Assembly: GCA_015055625.1 (NCBI GenBank)
Contig: SVHU01000007.1
Location: 1 to 64,000 of the forward strand
Length of the DNA: 64,000 nucleotides
Direction of reading: 5' to 3'
Source of the DNA: Clostridiales bacterium
GTDB lineage: Bacteria > Bacillota > Clostridia > Christensenellales > Pumilibacteraceae
Shown here: one piece after another, positions 7,664 to 17,697 of the stretch
Position numbering within the stretch: the stretch's first letter is position 1
Layout of the letters: the number at the start of each line of letters is the position of its first letter
Translations under genes and position numbers: made by a program
The notes under the pieces: model-generated
The model's input: the letters and a program-made list of their open reading frames with translations, nothing else
What the model was told of the DNA's origin: nothing
Databases searched by the model: none

Positions 7664-8527
7664 CTAAGCCTTGTTGATAGATCCGAAAAGTTCCATCTTT
7701 TCCTTTACGGTAGCTTTGATAGCTTCGTAGCCAGGCGCAAGAAGCTTTCTGGGGTCGAATCCCTTACCGCTCTTATCCTTGCCAGCTTCGATGTAAGCGC
7801 GAGTAGCAGCAGCGAAGGCAAGCTGACATTCGGTGTTTACGTTGATTTTAGAAACGCCAAGGTCAATAGCCTTTTTGATCATATCGGTAGGAATACCTGT
7901 ACCACCATGAAGAACGAGGGGCATTTTGCCGGTCTTAGCCTGAACTGCAGCAAGAGTATCAAAGGAAAGTCCTGCCCAGTTGTCGGGATATACGCCGTGA
8001 ATGTTACCGATACCGGCAGCAAGCATATCAACGCCAAGGTCAGCGATCATCTTGCACTCGTCGGGGTCAGCACATTCGCCCTTACCTACAACGCCGTCTT
8101 CAACACCGCCGATAGAACCAACTTCTGCTTCAAGAGAAATTCCTTTTTCTGCGCAGATAGCAACGAGTTCCTTGGTCTTAGCGATATTTTCCTCAATGGG
8201 ATAGTGAGAGCCGTCGAACATTACGGAAGAGAAACCTGCTTCGATACAAGCAAGAGCGCCTTCGTAAGAACCGTGGTCAAGGTGAAGAGCAACGGGAACA
8301 GTAATCTTAAGGGATTCGAGCATTCCGTTTACCATGCCAACAATGGTCTTATAGCCACACATGTACTTGCCAGCGCCTTCGGAAACACCCAAAATAACGG
8401 GGGAGTTGTTTTCCTGAGCGGTAAGAAGAACGGCCTTAGCCCATTCGAGATTGTTGATGTTGAAATGACCAACAGCGTAATGTCCTGCTTTTGCTTTATC
8501 AAGCATTTCTTTTGCGGATACTAACAT
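7664..8527 (-). CDS. fba: Class II fructose-bisphosphate aldolase
   Basis: The protein has 287 residues. It cleaves fructose 1,6-bisphosphate to dihydroxyacetone phosphate and glyceraldehyde 3-phosphate using Zn2+. Metal and phosphate sites are visible: HLDHGS, the SVMFDGSHYP loop, GNIHGVYP and HGGTGIP, followed by KINVNTE. The start at 8527 has GGAGG. It is monocistronic with its own promoter and terminator, divergent from the TetR gene. Codon use is strongly biased, as expected for an abundant glycolytic enzyme. A closely related ketose-bisphosphate aldolase (GatY/KbaY type) cannot be excluded. Confidence 0.93.
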   Translation of the reverse strand: MLVSAKEMLDKAKAGHYAVGHFNINNLEWAKAVLLTAQENNSPVILGVSEGAGKYMCGYKTIVGMVNGMLESLKITVPVALHLDHGSYEGALACIEAGFSSVMFDGSHYPIEENIAKTKELVAICAEKGISLEAEVGSIGGVEDGVVGKGECADPDECKMIADLGVDMLAAGIGNIHGVYPDNWAGLSFDTLAAVQAKTGKMPLVLHGGTGIPTDMIKKAIDLGVSKINVNTECQLAFAAATRAYIEAGKDKSGKGFDPRKLLAPGYEAIKATVKEKMELFGSINKA

Positions 8528-8572
8528 TATTAAAAAACCTCCAAAATTTAAGAATAAATTCTTTGCGTGTTT

Positions 8573-8601
8573 ATTATAACCTAAAAAGCTATAAAAGGCA
8601 A
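8573..8601 (-). promoter_or_regulatory. Promoter of fba
   Basis: Minus strand TTGCCT (8601-8596), a 17-bp spacer and TATAAT (8578-8573). Confidence 0.75.
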
Positions 8602-8662
8602 CAAAATTTGCATTATAAAGCGGTTTTTTTTATTTTTTTGTTATTTTTCGCTGTTTTTTCAC

Positions 8663-8711
8663 AATTACTAATACAAATGTGCTTGACTAATTACTAATAC
8701 AAGTGTATAAT
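8663..8711 (+). promoter_or_regulatory. TetR gene promoter with overlapping direct repeats
   Basis: TTGACT (8683-8688), a 17-bp spacer and TATAAT (8706-8711). Two direct repeats, AATTACTAATACAA(A/G)TGT at 8663-8680 and 8689-8706, are 26 bp apart, the second filling the -35/-10 spacer. CTTG...CAAG ends give the region partial dyad symmetry. This is a likely autoregulatory operator (inference). Confidence 0.75.
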
Positions 8712-8785
8712 AACAGGTAGGAATGTAAAATACACTACGAGTGTGTGTTTTTATGGGAAAAATTTTTAAAAAAGGGAAAAGGGTT

Positions 8786-9391
8786 ATGTTAATCAAGAAA
8801 GAAGACAAAAGGGTAACAAAAACAAAGAGGGATTTAAGAAATGCTCTCAGCAGTTTGCTAAAGGCTAAGCCTTATGCAAAGATTACGGTTTGCGATATTT
8901 GTGATGAAGCCGTAGTAAACAGAATGACATTCTACAAGCACTATATGGACAAGAACGATCTTCTTAACGATATGTTTGACTTTGCAAGATTGTCCGCAGG
9001 TGAACTTGATTCTCTTAAAAACAGTGAAGCGACTTGTGATGATATTATTAAATGCATTTTACCGATCTTAAAGCAGGTTGCAACGGAATGTGTTGATAAG
9101 AAAGATATCATTAAATGTATGTTCGAAAATGAAAGTGATGTAATTGGCGACGTTATTTACAACTCTATTAGAACAATTGCAGTTCAAATTTTCGGCGTAT
9201 ATATGATCAAGCGCAAGTGCAGATACGACCAGGATCTTCTTTGCGAGTTTTTGGCAGGCGGAATTACTAAGGTTCTTATTTCGTACGCTGCTGTTAAAAA
9301 TGATTATCCTAAAGATAAATTTATATCCGACGTTATCAGTGTTTGTGAAATTATCATCAATTCTGAAATTTTCGAGCATGACGAACAATAA
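8786..9391 (+). CDS. TetR/AcrR-family transcriptional regulator
   Basis: The protein has 201 residues. The N-terminal helix-turn-helix is clear (KITVCDICDEAVVNRMTFYKHY, residues ~30-60), with the usual leading helix TKRDLRNALSSLLK. The C-terminal ligand domain is not recognisable to a known subfamily. The start at 8786 follows AAAGGG; a longer form from 8741 or 8753 has no ribosome site. It stands alone between fba and gyrB and probably represses its own promoter. Confidence 0.88.
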   Translation: MLIKKEDKRVTKTKRDLRNALSSLLKAKPYAKITVCDICDEAVVNRMTFYKHYMDKNDLLNDMFDFARLSAGELDSLKNSEATCDDIIKCILPILKQVATECVDKKDIIKCMFENESDVIGDVIYNSIRTIAVQIFGVYMIKRKCRYDQDLLCEFLAGGITKVLISYAAVKNDYPKDKFISDVISVCEIIINSEIFEHDEQ

Positions 9392-9403
9392 TTGAATTTT
9401 ATT

Positions 9404-9440
9404 AAAAAGAGGTTAGGTTTTAGATAACTTAACCTTTTTT
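9404..9440 (+). terminator. Terminator of the TetR gene
   Basis: A GGTTAGGTT/AACTTAACC stem (one G-T pair) follows an A-run and ends in a T6 tract. Confidence 0.8.
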
Positions 9441-9478
9441 GTAGAAAATCCTAAAATTTCAAAACCAAGAAAAATTCT

Positions 9479-9527
9479 AAAATGTACCGAAAACTGCATG
9501 ACGTATGCAGGAAACTGGTACATTTTT
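9479..9527. other. Nested hairpin in gyrB upstream region
   Basis: The outer arms AAAATGTACC (9479-9488) and GGTACATTTT, an internal loop GAAAA/GAAACT, and the inner hairpin CTGCAT-GACGT-ATGCAG form a 49-nt structure. A T-rich tail follows. It could be a second terminator or a structured leader. The rest of 9528-9680 holds A/T-rich sequence without a gene. Confidence 0.65.
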
Positions 9528-9680
9528 GTTTTTTAGCGCTGTGTTTTCAGCTAAAAGTGCGGTGCTTTTTCTTGATTGAGTGTGAAAATGCGATTTACGA
9601 TGGCAGAAAAAGAGCAAAAAAAGTTTTTTAAAACTTTTCAAAAAGAGCAAAAAACGCTTTATTTAAAAAGTTATTTATGA

Positions 9681-9686
9681 TATAAT
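9681..9686 (+). promoter_or_regulatory. Probable -10 box for gyrB
   Basis: A TATAAT box about 57 bp before gyrB, within an extremely A/T-rich stretch; no convincing -35 hexamer is seen. The AT-rich setting would suit supercoiling-sensitive control of gyrase (inference). Confidence 0.45.
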
Positions 9687-9742
9687 ATATATACTATATT
9701 ATTATATATTAACTATCTATATTATATATTAAGGAGCGAACA

Positions 9743-11656
9743 ATGGCTAATCAAGTTGATTCTGCTTACAATTCAAGTGAGATTCAGGTTTTGGAGGGAT
9801 TGGAACCCGTAAGAAAAAGACCGGGAATGTATATCGGTTCTACCGACGAAAGAGGATTGCATCATCTTATCAAGGAAATCGTGGACAATAGTGTCGACGA
9901 GTCTTTGGCAGGCTATTGCGACACTATCGACGTAGAAATAACTTCCGACGGCGCGGTATCTGTTGCCGATAACGGAAGAGGTATTCCTGTTGATATCCAT
10001 CCAAAAGAGGGAGTAAGTTCGCTTCAGCTCGTTCTTACAAAGCTTCACGCAGGCGGTAAATTCGGTGGCGGAGGATACAAGGTGTCGGGCGGTCTTCACG
10101 GCGTAGGCTTGTCCGTTGTAAACGCGCTTTCCGAATGGCTTGAAGTGGAGGTTCACAAGAACGGAAAACTCTACCGTCAAAAGTATGCTCGCGGTATTCC
10201 AATGACTGAAGTTAAGGAGTACGGCGCAACAGACAGATCTGGAACTACGGTTGTATTCTATCCCGACGACGAGATTTTCGAAACGGTAGACTTTAATTAC
10301 GAAACTATTCGTACGCACCTTAGAGAAGTTGCTTTCCTTAACAAAGGTCTTAAGATAAATCTTAAAGACGGCAGAGAGGGTAGAGAAAAGGACGAAACGT
10401 TCAAGTATGACGGAGGTATTTTGGACTTTGTAGAATACCTCAACCGTTCTAAAACCACAATCTTCCCCAAAACTTTGTATTTCGAAAGAAAAATCGGTGA
10501 TAGTACAGTAGAGATTGCAATGCAGTATAACGATAGTTATAACGAGGTTTTGGACTCTTACGCAAACAACATCAATACCGAAGAGGGCGGTTCGCACCTT
10601 AACGGTTTTAAGAACGGACTTACCAAGATTGTAAATGATAGTGCTAAAAAGCTAGGACTTATCAAAAACGACGAAGACAAGATGTCGGGCGAGGACGTAA
10701 GAGAAGGACTTGTTGCTATCGTATCGGTAAAGCTTACCGAGCCTCAGTTTGAAGGTCAGACAAAAACTAAGCTAGGCAACTCCGAAATGCGTGGATACGT
10801 AGAGAAAACTCTTACCGAAGGACTTGGCTCGTACTTAGAAGAGCATCCACAAGAAGCAAGAGAACTTATTTCCAAAACTCTTACCGCACAGCGCGCGAGA
10901 GAGGAAGCAAGAAAAGCAAGAGAGCTTACGCGCAGAAAGGGTAGCGGACTTGAATTTACCGCGCTTCCAGGCAAGCTTTCGGACTGCTCGGATAGAGATC
11001 CGTCCAAATGCGAAATATTCCTTGTAGAGGGAGATTCTGCAGGTGGAACAGCAAAACAGGGCAGAGATAGACATTTTCAGGCGATTTTGCCCCTTCGAGG
11101 TAAAATCCTCAACGTTGAAAAGATAAGGCTCTCAAAGGCGCTCGAAAACGCCGAAATTAGGGCTATGATAACCGCGTTTGGTTGTGGAATAGGCGAAGAG
11201 TTTGACGAGAGCAAGCTCAGATATGACAAAATTATATGTATGACCGATGCCGACGTAGACGGAAGCCATATCAGAATTTTGCTTCTTACGTTCTTCTTCC
11301 GTTTTATGAAACCTCTTATCGAGCTTGGACACGTATATATTGCTCAGCCACCGCTTTACAAGGTGGAAAAGGGCAAGGATATCAGATACTGTTATACCGA
11401 AGCCGAGCTTGAAGCAATAAAAGCGGAAATGGGCAAAGGATATACTCAGCAAAGATACAAAGGTCTTGGAGAAATGAGCGAAGAGCAATTGTGGGAAACT
11501 ACAATGAGTCCGGAGCACCGCACAATGATAAAAGTTACAATGAAAGACGCGTTTGAAGCAGATCAGATCTTCACTTCGCTTATGGGTGATGATCCCGAGC
11601 TTCGCCGTCAGTTTATCGAAGAGAACGCAACGCTCGTAAAAGATCTCGACATTTAG
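9743..11656 (+). CDS. gyrB: DNA gyrase subunit B
   Basis: The protein has 637 residues. The GHKL ATPase domain is at the N-terminus ([23 protein letters not shown]). The TOPRIM domain has [15 protein letters not shown] and the acidic [10 protein letters not shown]. The C-terminus has the conserved QRYKGLGEM. It lacks the Gram-negative insertion, as expected for Firmicutes. It pairs with GyrA encoded 10 bp downstream to introduce negative supercoils using ATP. RBS AAGGAG. Confidence 0.98.
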   Translation: MANQVDSAYNSSEIQVLEGLEPVRKRPGMYIGSTDERGLHHLIKEIVDNSVDESLAGYCDTIDVEITSDGAVSVADNGRGIPVDIHPKEGVSSLQLVLTKLHAGGKFGGGGYKVSGGLHGVGLSVVNALSEWLEVEVHKNGKLYRQKYARGIPMTEVKEYGATDRSGTTVVFYPDDEIFETVDFNYETIRTHLREVAFLNKGLKINLKDGREGREKDETFKYDGGILDFVEYLNRSKTTIFPKTLYFERKIGDSTVEIAMQYNDSYNEVLDSYANNINTEEGGSHLNGFKNGLTKIVNDSAKKLGLIKNDEDKMSGEDVREGLVAIVSVKLTEPQFEGQTKTKLGNSEMRGYVEKTLTEGLGSYLEEHPQEARELISKTLTAQRAREEARKARELTRRKGSGLEFTALPGKLSDCSDRDPSKCEIFLVEGDSAGGTAKQGRDRHFQAILPLRGKILNVEKIRLSKALENAEIRAMITAFGCGIGEEFDESKLRYDKIICMTDADVDGSHIRILLLTFFFRFMKPLIELGHVYIAQPPLYKVEKGKDIRYCYTEAELEAIKAEMGKGYTQQRYKGLGEMSEEQLWETTMSPEHRTMIKVTMKDAFEADQIFTSLMGDDPELRRQFIEENATLVKDLDI

Positions 11657-11666
11657 GAGAATAACA

Positions 11667-14246
11667 ATGGCGGATAAGAAAGAAAAAGAAAGAAAGCCGG
11701 TTGTGGACAATACAAAACTTTTGCACGTGGACGTAAACGAAGAGGTTAAAAAATCGTTTATAGCTTACGCTATGGCGGTTAACGTTACCCGTGCTATTCC
11801 CGACGTTCGCGACGGATTAAAGCCCGTTCATAGACGTATTTTGTACGCAATGGGCGAACTTAATTTATACAATGACAAACCTTATAGAAAAAGCGCCAGA
11901 ATCGTAGGCGACGTTTTAGGTAAATACCATCCTCACGGCGACAGCTCGGTATACGGAGCGCTCGTTCGTCTTGCTCAAAGCTTCTCTATACGCTGTCCGT
12001 TAGTTGACGGACAAGGAAACTTTGGTTCTATCGACGGCGATCCACCCGCAGCTCAGCGTTATACGGAAGCAAGACTTTCTAAGATTGCGTCCGAAATGCT
12101 TCGTGACCTTAACAAGGACACCGTTGACTGGTACCCCAACTTCGACGATACGCTCGATCAGCCCTGCGTTCTTCCTGCGCACTTCCCCAACCTTTTGGTA
12201 AACGGTAGCGACGGAATAGCGGTAGGTATGGCTACAAATATTCCTCCTCACAACCTTGGCGAGGTAATCGACGGAACAATTGCGCTTATCGACAATCCCG
12301 ATATTACGGTAGAAGAGCTTATGCAATACGTTCCAGCCCCCGACTTCCCCACTGGCGGTCAGCTTATGAGCAGAGCAGGTATAAGACAAGCTTACCTTAC
12401 AGGTAAAGGCTCGTATATATGCAGAGCTAAAACGGAGATCGAAACGGTTGTCAGAGCAGGCGTAGAAAGACAGCGTATTATAGTTACCGAGCTTCCTTAT
12501 CAGGTAATCAAGGAAGACCTTATCAAAAAGATCGTTGACCTTGTAAGAGATAAACGTGTGGACGGAATTTCCAACATTAACGACGAAAGCGACAGAGAGG
12601 GTATGCGTATCGTTATCGATATCAAGCGCGACGCTCAGGCGCAAGTGGTGCTAAATTCGCTTTATAAGCACACCGAGCTTCAATCGTCTAACGGTATTAT
12701 CTTCCTTGCATTAGTTAAGAGCGAGCCTAAGATTCTCAATCTTAGAGAAATGCTTTATCATTACGTTCAGCACCAGATTGAGGTTGTTACAAGAAGAACC
12801 AAGTATGACCTTAACAAGGCGGAAGAGCGTTGCCATATCGTAGAGGGCTTGGTAAAAGCGCTTGCTGATATCGACGAGGTTGTAAGAATCCTTAAAGCTA
12901 GTAAGGATAACGAAGAAGCTATGCGTAACCTTATGGATAGATTTATTCTTTCCGACAAGCAGGCTAACGCAATACTCGAGATGAAACTCCGCAGACTTAC
13001 TTCTTTAGAAGTAGAGAACTTAGAGCACGAGCTTGAAGAGCTTGAAAAGTTGATTGCAGACTACAAGGATATTATTGCAAATCCTGCAAGAATAAACGCT
13101 ATTATCAAGCAAGAACTTACCGACGTTAAGAATGCGTACAACACGCCACGTCGTAGCGAAATTTGCGTAGACTTCTCCGAAATTGGAGCAGGCGACCTTA
13201 TCGATAGAGAGGACGTAGTTATTTCTATGACGCATACCGGTTACGTAAAACGTCAGCCCGTGTCCGAGTACAAGGCTCAGCACCGCGGTGGCGTAGGCAT
13301 TACCGCTCACAAGACCAAGGACGAGGATTTCGTAGAACGTATGTTCGTAACTTGTACGCACGACGACTTGTTGTTCTTCTCTAACAAGGGTAGAGTGTAC
13401 TCTATCAAGGCGTACGAAATTCCCGAGGCGGAGCGTACCGCAAGAGGTAGAGCGGTTGTAAACCTTATACAGATTGCTCAGGACGAAAAGATCAACGCTA
13501 TTATTCCTATCAAGGAAAACACAGAGCACGACGGCTACCTTATTATGGCGACAAAGAACGGACTTGTCAAAAAGACCGAGTTTGCTCAGTTTGAAAGCAT
13601 ACGTAAGGGCGGAAAGATTGCAATTGCGCTCAACGATGGCGACGAGCTTATCGGCGTAGAGCTTGTAGACGACAGCGACCACGTATTGCTTGCAGCGTCT
13701 AGCGGAAAGTGTATCAGATTCTCAACCACCGACGTTCGTCCTATGGGTAGAGATACTATGGGTGTTAAGTCCATTTCTATATCGGGTGACGATAAGGTTG
13801 TGGATATGGCGATAATTCGCGAGGGTGTAGAACAAGAAGTATTTACCATTTCCGAGAACGGTTACGGAAAGCGTAGTGATACCGACGATTACAGGCTTCA
13901 GACAAGAGCTGGTAAGGGTGTAAAAGCAGGAAACTTCAACGAGCAGACAGGTAACCTTGTAAATCTTAAACTTATATCCCCCGATAACGATATTATGCTT
14001 ATTGCAGATAACGGAATTATTATGAGAGTAAGAGCTACTGAGATTAGTAAGATTGGTAGAGATACTAAGGGTGTAAGAATAATGACGCTCAAAAACGAAG
14101 GCAAGATTGTTTGCGCGGCAGTTACCGAGCACGAGGAAGAAGAACCCGAAAGCGAGGACGGCGTAGAAAACGCAAATGCTGAAAATGCCGAAAACGCGGT
14201 TGAAACTCAGGACGTTACAAATACCGAAGAAACTACACAAGAATAA
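11667..14246 (+). CDS. gyrA: DNA gyrase subunit A
   Basis: The protein has 859 residues. The winged-helix/tower breakage-reunion domain has the catalytic tyrosine in [10 protein letters not shown]. Six beta-pinwheel blades form the C-terminal DNA-wrapping domain. The GyrA box, canonically QRRGGKG, reads QHRGGVG here. The tail is very acidic and Asn/Glu-rich ([15 protein letters not shown]). In the quinolone-binding helix, [12 protein letters not shown] carries Ser at the E. coli 83 position but Gly at the 87 position, where Asp or Glu is usual. It is co-transcribed with gyrB. Confidence 0.97.
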   Translation: MADKKEKERKPVVDNTKLLHVDVNEEVKKSFIAYAMAVNVTRAIPDVRDGLKPVHRRILYAMGELNLYNDKPYRKSARIVGDVLGKYHPHGDSSVYGALVRLAQSFSIRCPLVDGQGNFGSIDGDPPAAQRYTEARLSKIASEMLRDLNKDTVDWYPNFDDTLDQPCVLPAHFPNLLVNGSDGIAVGMATNIPPHNLGEVIDGTIALIDNPDITVEELMQYVPAPDFPTGGQLMSRAGIRQAYLTGKGSYICRAKTEIETVVRAGVERQRIIVTELPYQVIKEDLIKKIVDLVRDKRVDGISNINDESDREGMRIVIDIKRDAQAQVVLNSLYKHTELQSSNGIIFLALVKSEPKILNLREMLYHYVQHQIEVVTRRTKYDLNKAEERCHIVEGLVKALADIDEVVRILKASKDNEEAMRNLMDRFILSDKQANAILEMKLRRLTSLEVENLEHELEELEKLIADYKDIIANPARINAIIKQELTDVKNAYNTPRRSEICVDFSEIGAGDLIDREDVVISMTHTGYVKRQPVSEYKAQHRGGVGITAHKTKDEDFVERMFVTCTHDDLLFFSNKGRVYSIKAYEIPEAERTARGRAVVNLIQIAQDEKINAIIPIKENTEHDGYLIMATKNGLVKKTEFAQFESIRKGGKIAIALNDGDELIGVELVDDSDHVLLAASSGKCIRFSTTDVRPMGRDTMGVKSISISGDDKVVDMAIIREGVEQEVFTISENGYGKRSDTDDYRLQTRAGKGVKAGNFNEQTGNLVNLKLISPDNDIMLIADNGIIMRVRATEISKIGRDTKGVRIMTLKNEGKIVCAAVTEHEEEEPESEDGVENANAENAENAVETQDVTNTEETTQE

Positions 14247-14263
14247 GATAACTTAATAAGAAA

Positions 14264-14298
14264 GAGAAGCGTTAAAAATCAATTAGCGCTTCTTTTTT
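14264..14298 (+). terminator. Terminator after gyrA
   Basis: AGAAGCG...GCGCTTCT stem with TTAA/TTAG inner bases and a T6 tract; it separates gyrA from the convergent spmAB genes. Confidence 0.8.
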
Positions 14299-14382
14299 AT
14301 TTTGGATAACGTTTTGTACAAAGTTGATTTTTTAATTTTGAGCAAAAGTGATAACGCTATCGTGTTTTTATATAAAAGATTG

Positions 14383-14889
14383 TTATAATATGGCGCAACC
14401 CACTATATAACCGATAAAGGTGCATATCAGGGCTACGGGGATAGCGTAGCCTTTTATCTTGCCCTTAACGCCAGAAAAGTACACGGCGGAAACGTAAAAA
14501 ACAGTTTCGCTGGAGCCGTATATAACGGAAGCGCACTTGCCGATAAAGCTATCGGGACCGTAGGTGGTGAAAATATTTTCCAATACCGCCATTGCTCCTG
14601 CTCCGCTTACAGGGCGTATTATCATAAGCTCCGTAAGCTCGCTCGGTATTCCGATAACGGAAAAGACGGGAGAAAGAAAAGAGGATACGTAATAAGCTAT
14701 TCCGCTTTGCTTAAAAAGTTCCACAGCAACCATAACCGTAACAAGATAGGGGAAAACGGTACACGTCAGATCTATTGCATTTTTACTGCCGTCAATAAAG
14801 CCGTTATACGCGTCTTTTTTCTTAAAAACAGATAGTAAAAGTACGGTAAAAAATATTATTGGAATTATGTAATCGCTTGCGTTAATCAT
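14383..14889 (-). CDS. spmB: Spore maturation protein B
   Basis: The protein has 168 residues, a membrane protein of the nucleoside-recognition (Gate) family with about four hydrophobic helices. The conserved segments MIIRPVSGAGAMAVL and YGSSETVFYVSAVYF are characteristic of SpmB. SpmA and SpmB are needed for full dehydration of the spore core in Bacillus and Clostridium. The gene overlaps the spmA stop by 4 bp (ATGA). Confidence 0.93.
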   Translation of the reverse strand: MINASDYIIPIIFFTVLLLSVFKKKDAYNGFIDGSKNAIDLTCTVFPYLVTVMVAVELFKQSGIAYYVSSFLSPVFSVIGIPSELTELMIIRPVSGAGAMAVLENIFTTYGPDSFIGKCASVIYGSSETVFYVSAVYFSGVKGKIKGYAIPVALICTFIGYIVGCAIL

Positions 14890-15497
14890 ACTGTTTTGTT
14901 CGCTTTTCTTGCATACGTATTGTCTAAAACATTACATTTGTGCTTTTTATTACGCAAAAATCCTATGATTTTGCAAATAACAACGCCTAACACGGTGGAT
15001 ATTATAGTGGCAATAAGCGAGGGAACAAAAATACTCATAGGTGAGGTGGAACCTGCGCCTACACGCATAGAAATTACCGTGGTTGGAAGAATTTGAAGAG
15101 AGGTTGCAGATAGCACTATAAATGTGGAAATATTGTCGCTGGTTTTGCCGTTGTACATATTTTTTATTGCGTTTATCCCCATAGGCGTGGACGCGTTGCC
15201 CAGACCTAACAGGTTTGCAGAAACGTTCATTGTGATAAATTTTTCGGTTTGTTCGTTTTCGCCGGGGAATAAAAATTTTATGGGTTTTTTTAAGATTTTA
15301 GCTAAAAAATCGGTGATTTTCAGCTTTTCCAATAGCGAAAAAAGTCCCATCCAAAAAGCGTAGGATGCAACCAATTTTATAGCTAAACTTACCGCGTTGG
15401 AGCTACCGTCCAGCATTGCTTTAAGCGCTGTTTGAGGGGAAGAAAAGATCAAAACGGCAAGTGAAGCAAGCATTAAAATTGTCCAGATTGCGCTCAT
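14886..15497 (-). CDS. spmA: Spore maturation protein A
   Basis: The protein has 203 residues, a multi-helix membrane protein with the Gate-family motif NLLGLGNASTPMGI and VLSATSLQILPTT, typical of SpmA. Start at 15497 with AAGGAG. The C-terminal tail (KHKCNVLDNTYARKANKTV) is hydrophilic and its codons contain the ATACGTAT palindrome that is otherwise intergenic, suggesting that the element inserted into the 3' end. Presence of spmAB with spoIIID points to a sporulating lineage. Confidence 0.93.
   Translation of the reverse strand: MSAIWTILMLASLAVLIFSSPQTALKAMLDGSSNAVSLAIKLVASYAFWMGLFSLLEKLKITDFLAKILKKPIKFLFPGENEQTEKFITMNVSANLLGLGNASTPMGINAIKNMYNGKTSDNISTFIVLSATSLQILPTTVISMRVGAGSTSPMSIFVPSLIATIISTVLGVVICKIIGFLRNKKHKCNVLDNTYARKANKTV
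14913..14920. repeat. ATACGTAT palindrome element inside spmA 3' end
   Basis: Context GCATACGTATTGTCTAAAACAT, matching the intergenic copies at 5126 and 20565. It is the only copy found inside a coding region. Confidence 0.6.
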
Positions 15498-15686
15498 AAA
15501 TTTACTCCTTATGCCCTATTTTTATTATAGTTTTTGTGAGTAAATGCGTTTTCGACTTTTTTCGCGGATTGCGCAAATAGAGTAGCGTTTGAACAATATG
15601 TATATAAAATTTTAATAAATTGAGTGTTGTTTTTGCGGTTTTGAGAATGAAATTGAGGGAAAATATATTAAATAATATATTATTCG

Positions 15687-15716
15687 TTTGCTTTTTCACT
15701 AAAATTTGGTTATAAT
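15687..15716 (+). promoter_or_regulatory. Promoter of metG-tatD
   Basis: TTTGCT (15687-15692), an 18-bp spacer and TATAAT (15711-15716). No T-box leader fits in the short space before the GAGGAGG site at 15733. Confidence 0.65.
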
Positions 15717-15747
15717 ATACGGGAAAAGATAAGAGGAGGTTACTCTA

Positions 15748-17697
15748 ATGAGCGACAAAAAATATTATATTACCACCCCGATTTATTATCCCAGCGGTAA
15801 ATGGCATCTTGGACACTGCTATACGACCGTATGCTGTGACGCGATTGCCAGATATAAGAGAATGAAAGGTTTTGACGTGTTCTTCCTTACAGGAACAGAC
15901 GAGCACGGTCAAAAAATAGAAAAGAAAGCGGAAGCTAAGGGATGTACGCCCAAGCAGTTTGTTGACGAGCTTGTTGCTGACATTCAAAAGTTGTGGGGAT
16001 TGTTGGATATTTCCTACAACAAGTTTATCCGTACAACCGACGACTATCACGAGAAAACGGTTCAAAAGATTTTTACTAAGCTTTATGAAAAAGGCGATAT
16101 TTACAAGGGCAAATACTCTGGTAAATACTGCACGCCTTGCGAGTCTTTCTGGACTGAAAGCCAGCTTGTTAACGGCAAGTGCCCCGACTGCGGTCGCGAC
16201 GTAATTGATGCGGAAGAGGAAAGCTATTTCTTCCGTCTTTCTAAGTACCAGGACAGAATCAAAGAGCTTCTTACCACAACCGATTTCCTTCAGCCTCAAA
16301 GCAGAGTAAACGAGATGGTAAACAACTTCTTAAAAGACGGGCTTAACGACCTTGCAGTTTCGCGTACCTCGTTTAAGTGGGGTGTTCCCGTAACGTTCGA
16401 TAACAAGCATATCGTATACGTTTGGGTGGACGCGCTTTCTAACTATATCACCGCTTTAGGTTATGCGTCTGAAAATCCCGAACTTTTCAATAAGTTCTGG
16501 CCTGCTGACCTTCATATGGTAGGAAAAGAAATCGTTCGTTTCCACACCATTATCTGGCCCGCGCTTTTGATGGCTTTGGACGTGCCTCTTCCCAAAAAGG
16601 TTTACGGACACGGCTGGCTGTTGTTTGGCGGAGACAAAATGAGTAAGAGTAAGGGTAACGTTGTAGATCCCTATATTCTTTCCGCTCGTTATGGCGTAGA
16701 TTCTATTAGATACTATCTGCTTCGCGAAATTCCCTTTGGCTCGGACGGCAACTACACCAACGAAGAGTTTATTACACGTATAAATCAAGACCTTGTAAAC
16801 GATATGGGCAACCTTGCAAAACGTACTCTTGCAATGAGCAAACAGTACTTTGACGGAAAGGTTACAAAGCCCACTGAATTTACCGAAATTGACAATACGT
16901 TTATCGCAAACATCAACGCGCTCGACAAAAAGGTTGAGGATTGGATGGACAAGATCAACGTAACTAAGGCGCTTGAATGTATTTTTGAAGTTATTGGATC
17001 TGCTAATAAGTATATCGATCTTAACAAGCCTTGGGAGCTTAATAAGAACGGTGAGAAGACAAGACTTAACGCAGTAATTTATAACCTTTTAGAGGCGATC
17101 AGAGTTACGTCTACCGCGCTTCTTCCCTTCCTTACGTCCTCTCCCAAAAAGATTTTCGCATCGCTTGGCGTGTGCGTACCCGATACGTTGGAGTTTTTGG
17201 TTTACGGCGAAGTTAATTCTTACGCTACAACCGAAATCGAAGTTCTCTTCCCAAGGATTGATATGAAGAAGGAACTTGCAGAACTTGAAAAGCTTGCCGA
17301 AGAGCTTGCTAAAGAAGAAAATAAGGAGCAAAAAATGGAAGAAAAAGAACCTGTACTTAATATTTCAATCGATGACTTTTTCAAGGCTAAGCTTGCCGTT
17401 GGCGAGATCCTTGCTTGTGAGAAGGTAGAAAAAGCGGACAGACTCTTAAAGTCCACCGTAAAGATTGGCGATGAGGTCAGAACAATCGTTAGCGGAATTG
17501 CTAAGTTCTACACTCCCGAAGAAATGGTTGGAAAGCGTGTTGTTATCGTAACTAACTTAGAGCCCAGAAAGATCAGAGGAATTGAAAGCAAGGGTATGAT
17601 TTTGTGCGCATGCACAGGCGAGCACGGTAGCGAAGATGAAAAGCTTTGCGTTATCACTCCCGAAAAACTTATCGAAAGCGGAGCAGAGGTATGCTAA
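15748..17697 (+). CDS. metG: Methionyl-tRNA synthetase
   Basis: The protein has 649 residues. The class I catalytic motifs are HLGH (PSGKWHLGHCY) and KMSKS (GGDKMSKSKGN). The knuckle has CTPC and CPDC, ligands for one zinc. The C-terminus after about residue 540 is a tRNA-binding OB domain (KLAVGEILACEKVEKADRLL), giving the dimeric form. Strong RBS GAGGAGG. Its stop overlaps the tatD start by 7 bp, an arrangement (metS-yabD) conserved in Firmicutes near the origin. Confidence 0.97.
   Translation: MSDKKYYITTPIYYPSGKWHLGHCYTTVCCDAIARYKRMKGFDVFFLTGTDEHGQKIEKKAEAKGCTPKQFVDELVADIQKLWGLLDISYNKFIRTTDDYHEKTVQKIFTKLYEKGDIYKGKYSGKYCTPCESFWTESQLVNGKCPDCGRDVIDAEEESYFFRLSKYQDRIKELLTTTDFLQPQSRVNEMVNNFLKDGLNDLAVSRTSFKWGVPVTFDNKHIVYVWVDALSNYITALGYASENPELFNKFWPADLHMVGKEIVRFHTIIWPALLMALDVPLPKKVYGHGWLLFGGDKMSKSKGNVVDPYILSARYGVDSIRYYLLREIPFGSDGNYTNEEFITRINQDLVNDMGNLAKRTLAMSKQYFDGKVTKPTEFTEIDNTFIANINALDKKVEDWMDKINVTKALECIFEVIGSANKYIDLNKPWELNKNGEKTRLNAVIYNLLEAIRVTSTALLPFLTSSPKKIFASLGVCVPDTLEFLVYGEVNSYATTEIEVLFPRIDMKKELAELEKLAEELAKEENKEQKMEEKEPVLNISIDDFFKAKLAVGEILACEKVEKADRLLKSTVKIGDEVRTIVSGIAKFYTPEEMVGKRVVIVTNLEPRKIRGIESKGMILCACTGEHGSEDEKLCVITPEKLIESGAEVC

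Noticed and set aside
9773-10597. Antisense open frames within gyrB and gyrA
   Set aside because: They are shadows of highly conserved genes; none has a ribosome site or family similarity.
15498-15747. T-box leader for metG
   Set aside because: The promoter at 15687-15716 leaves only ~25 nt before the start codon, too short for a T-box; no T-box core sequence was seen.
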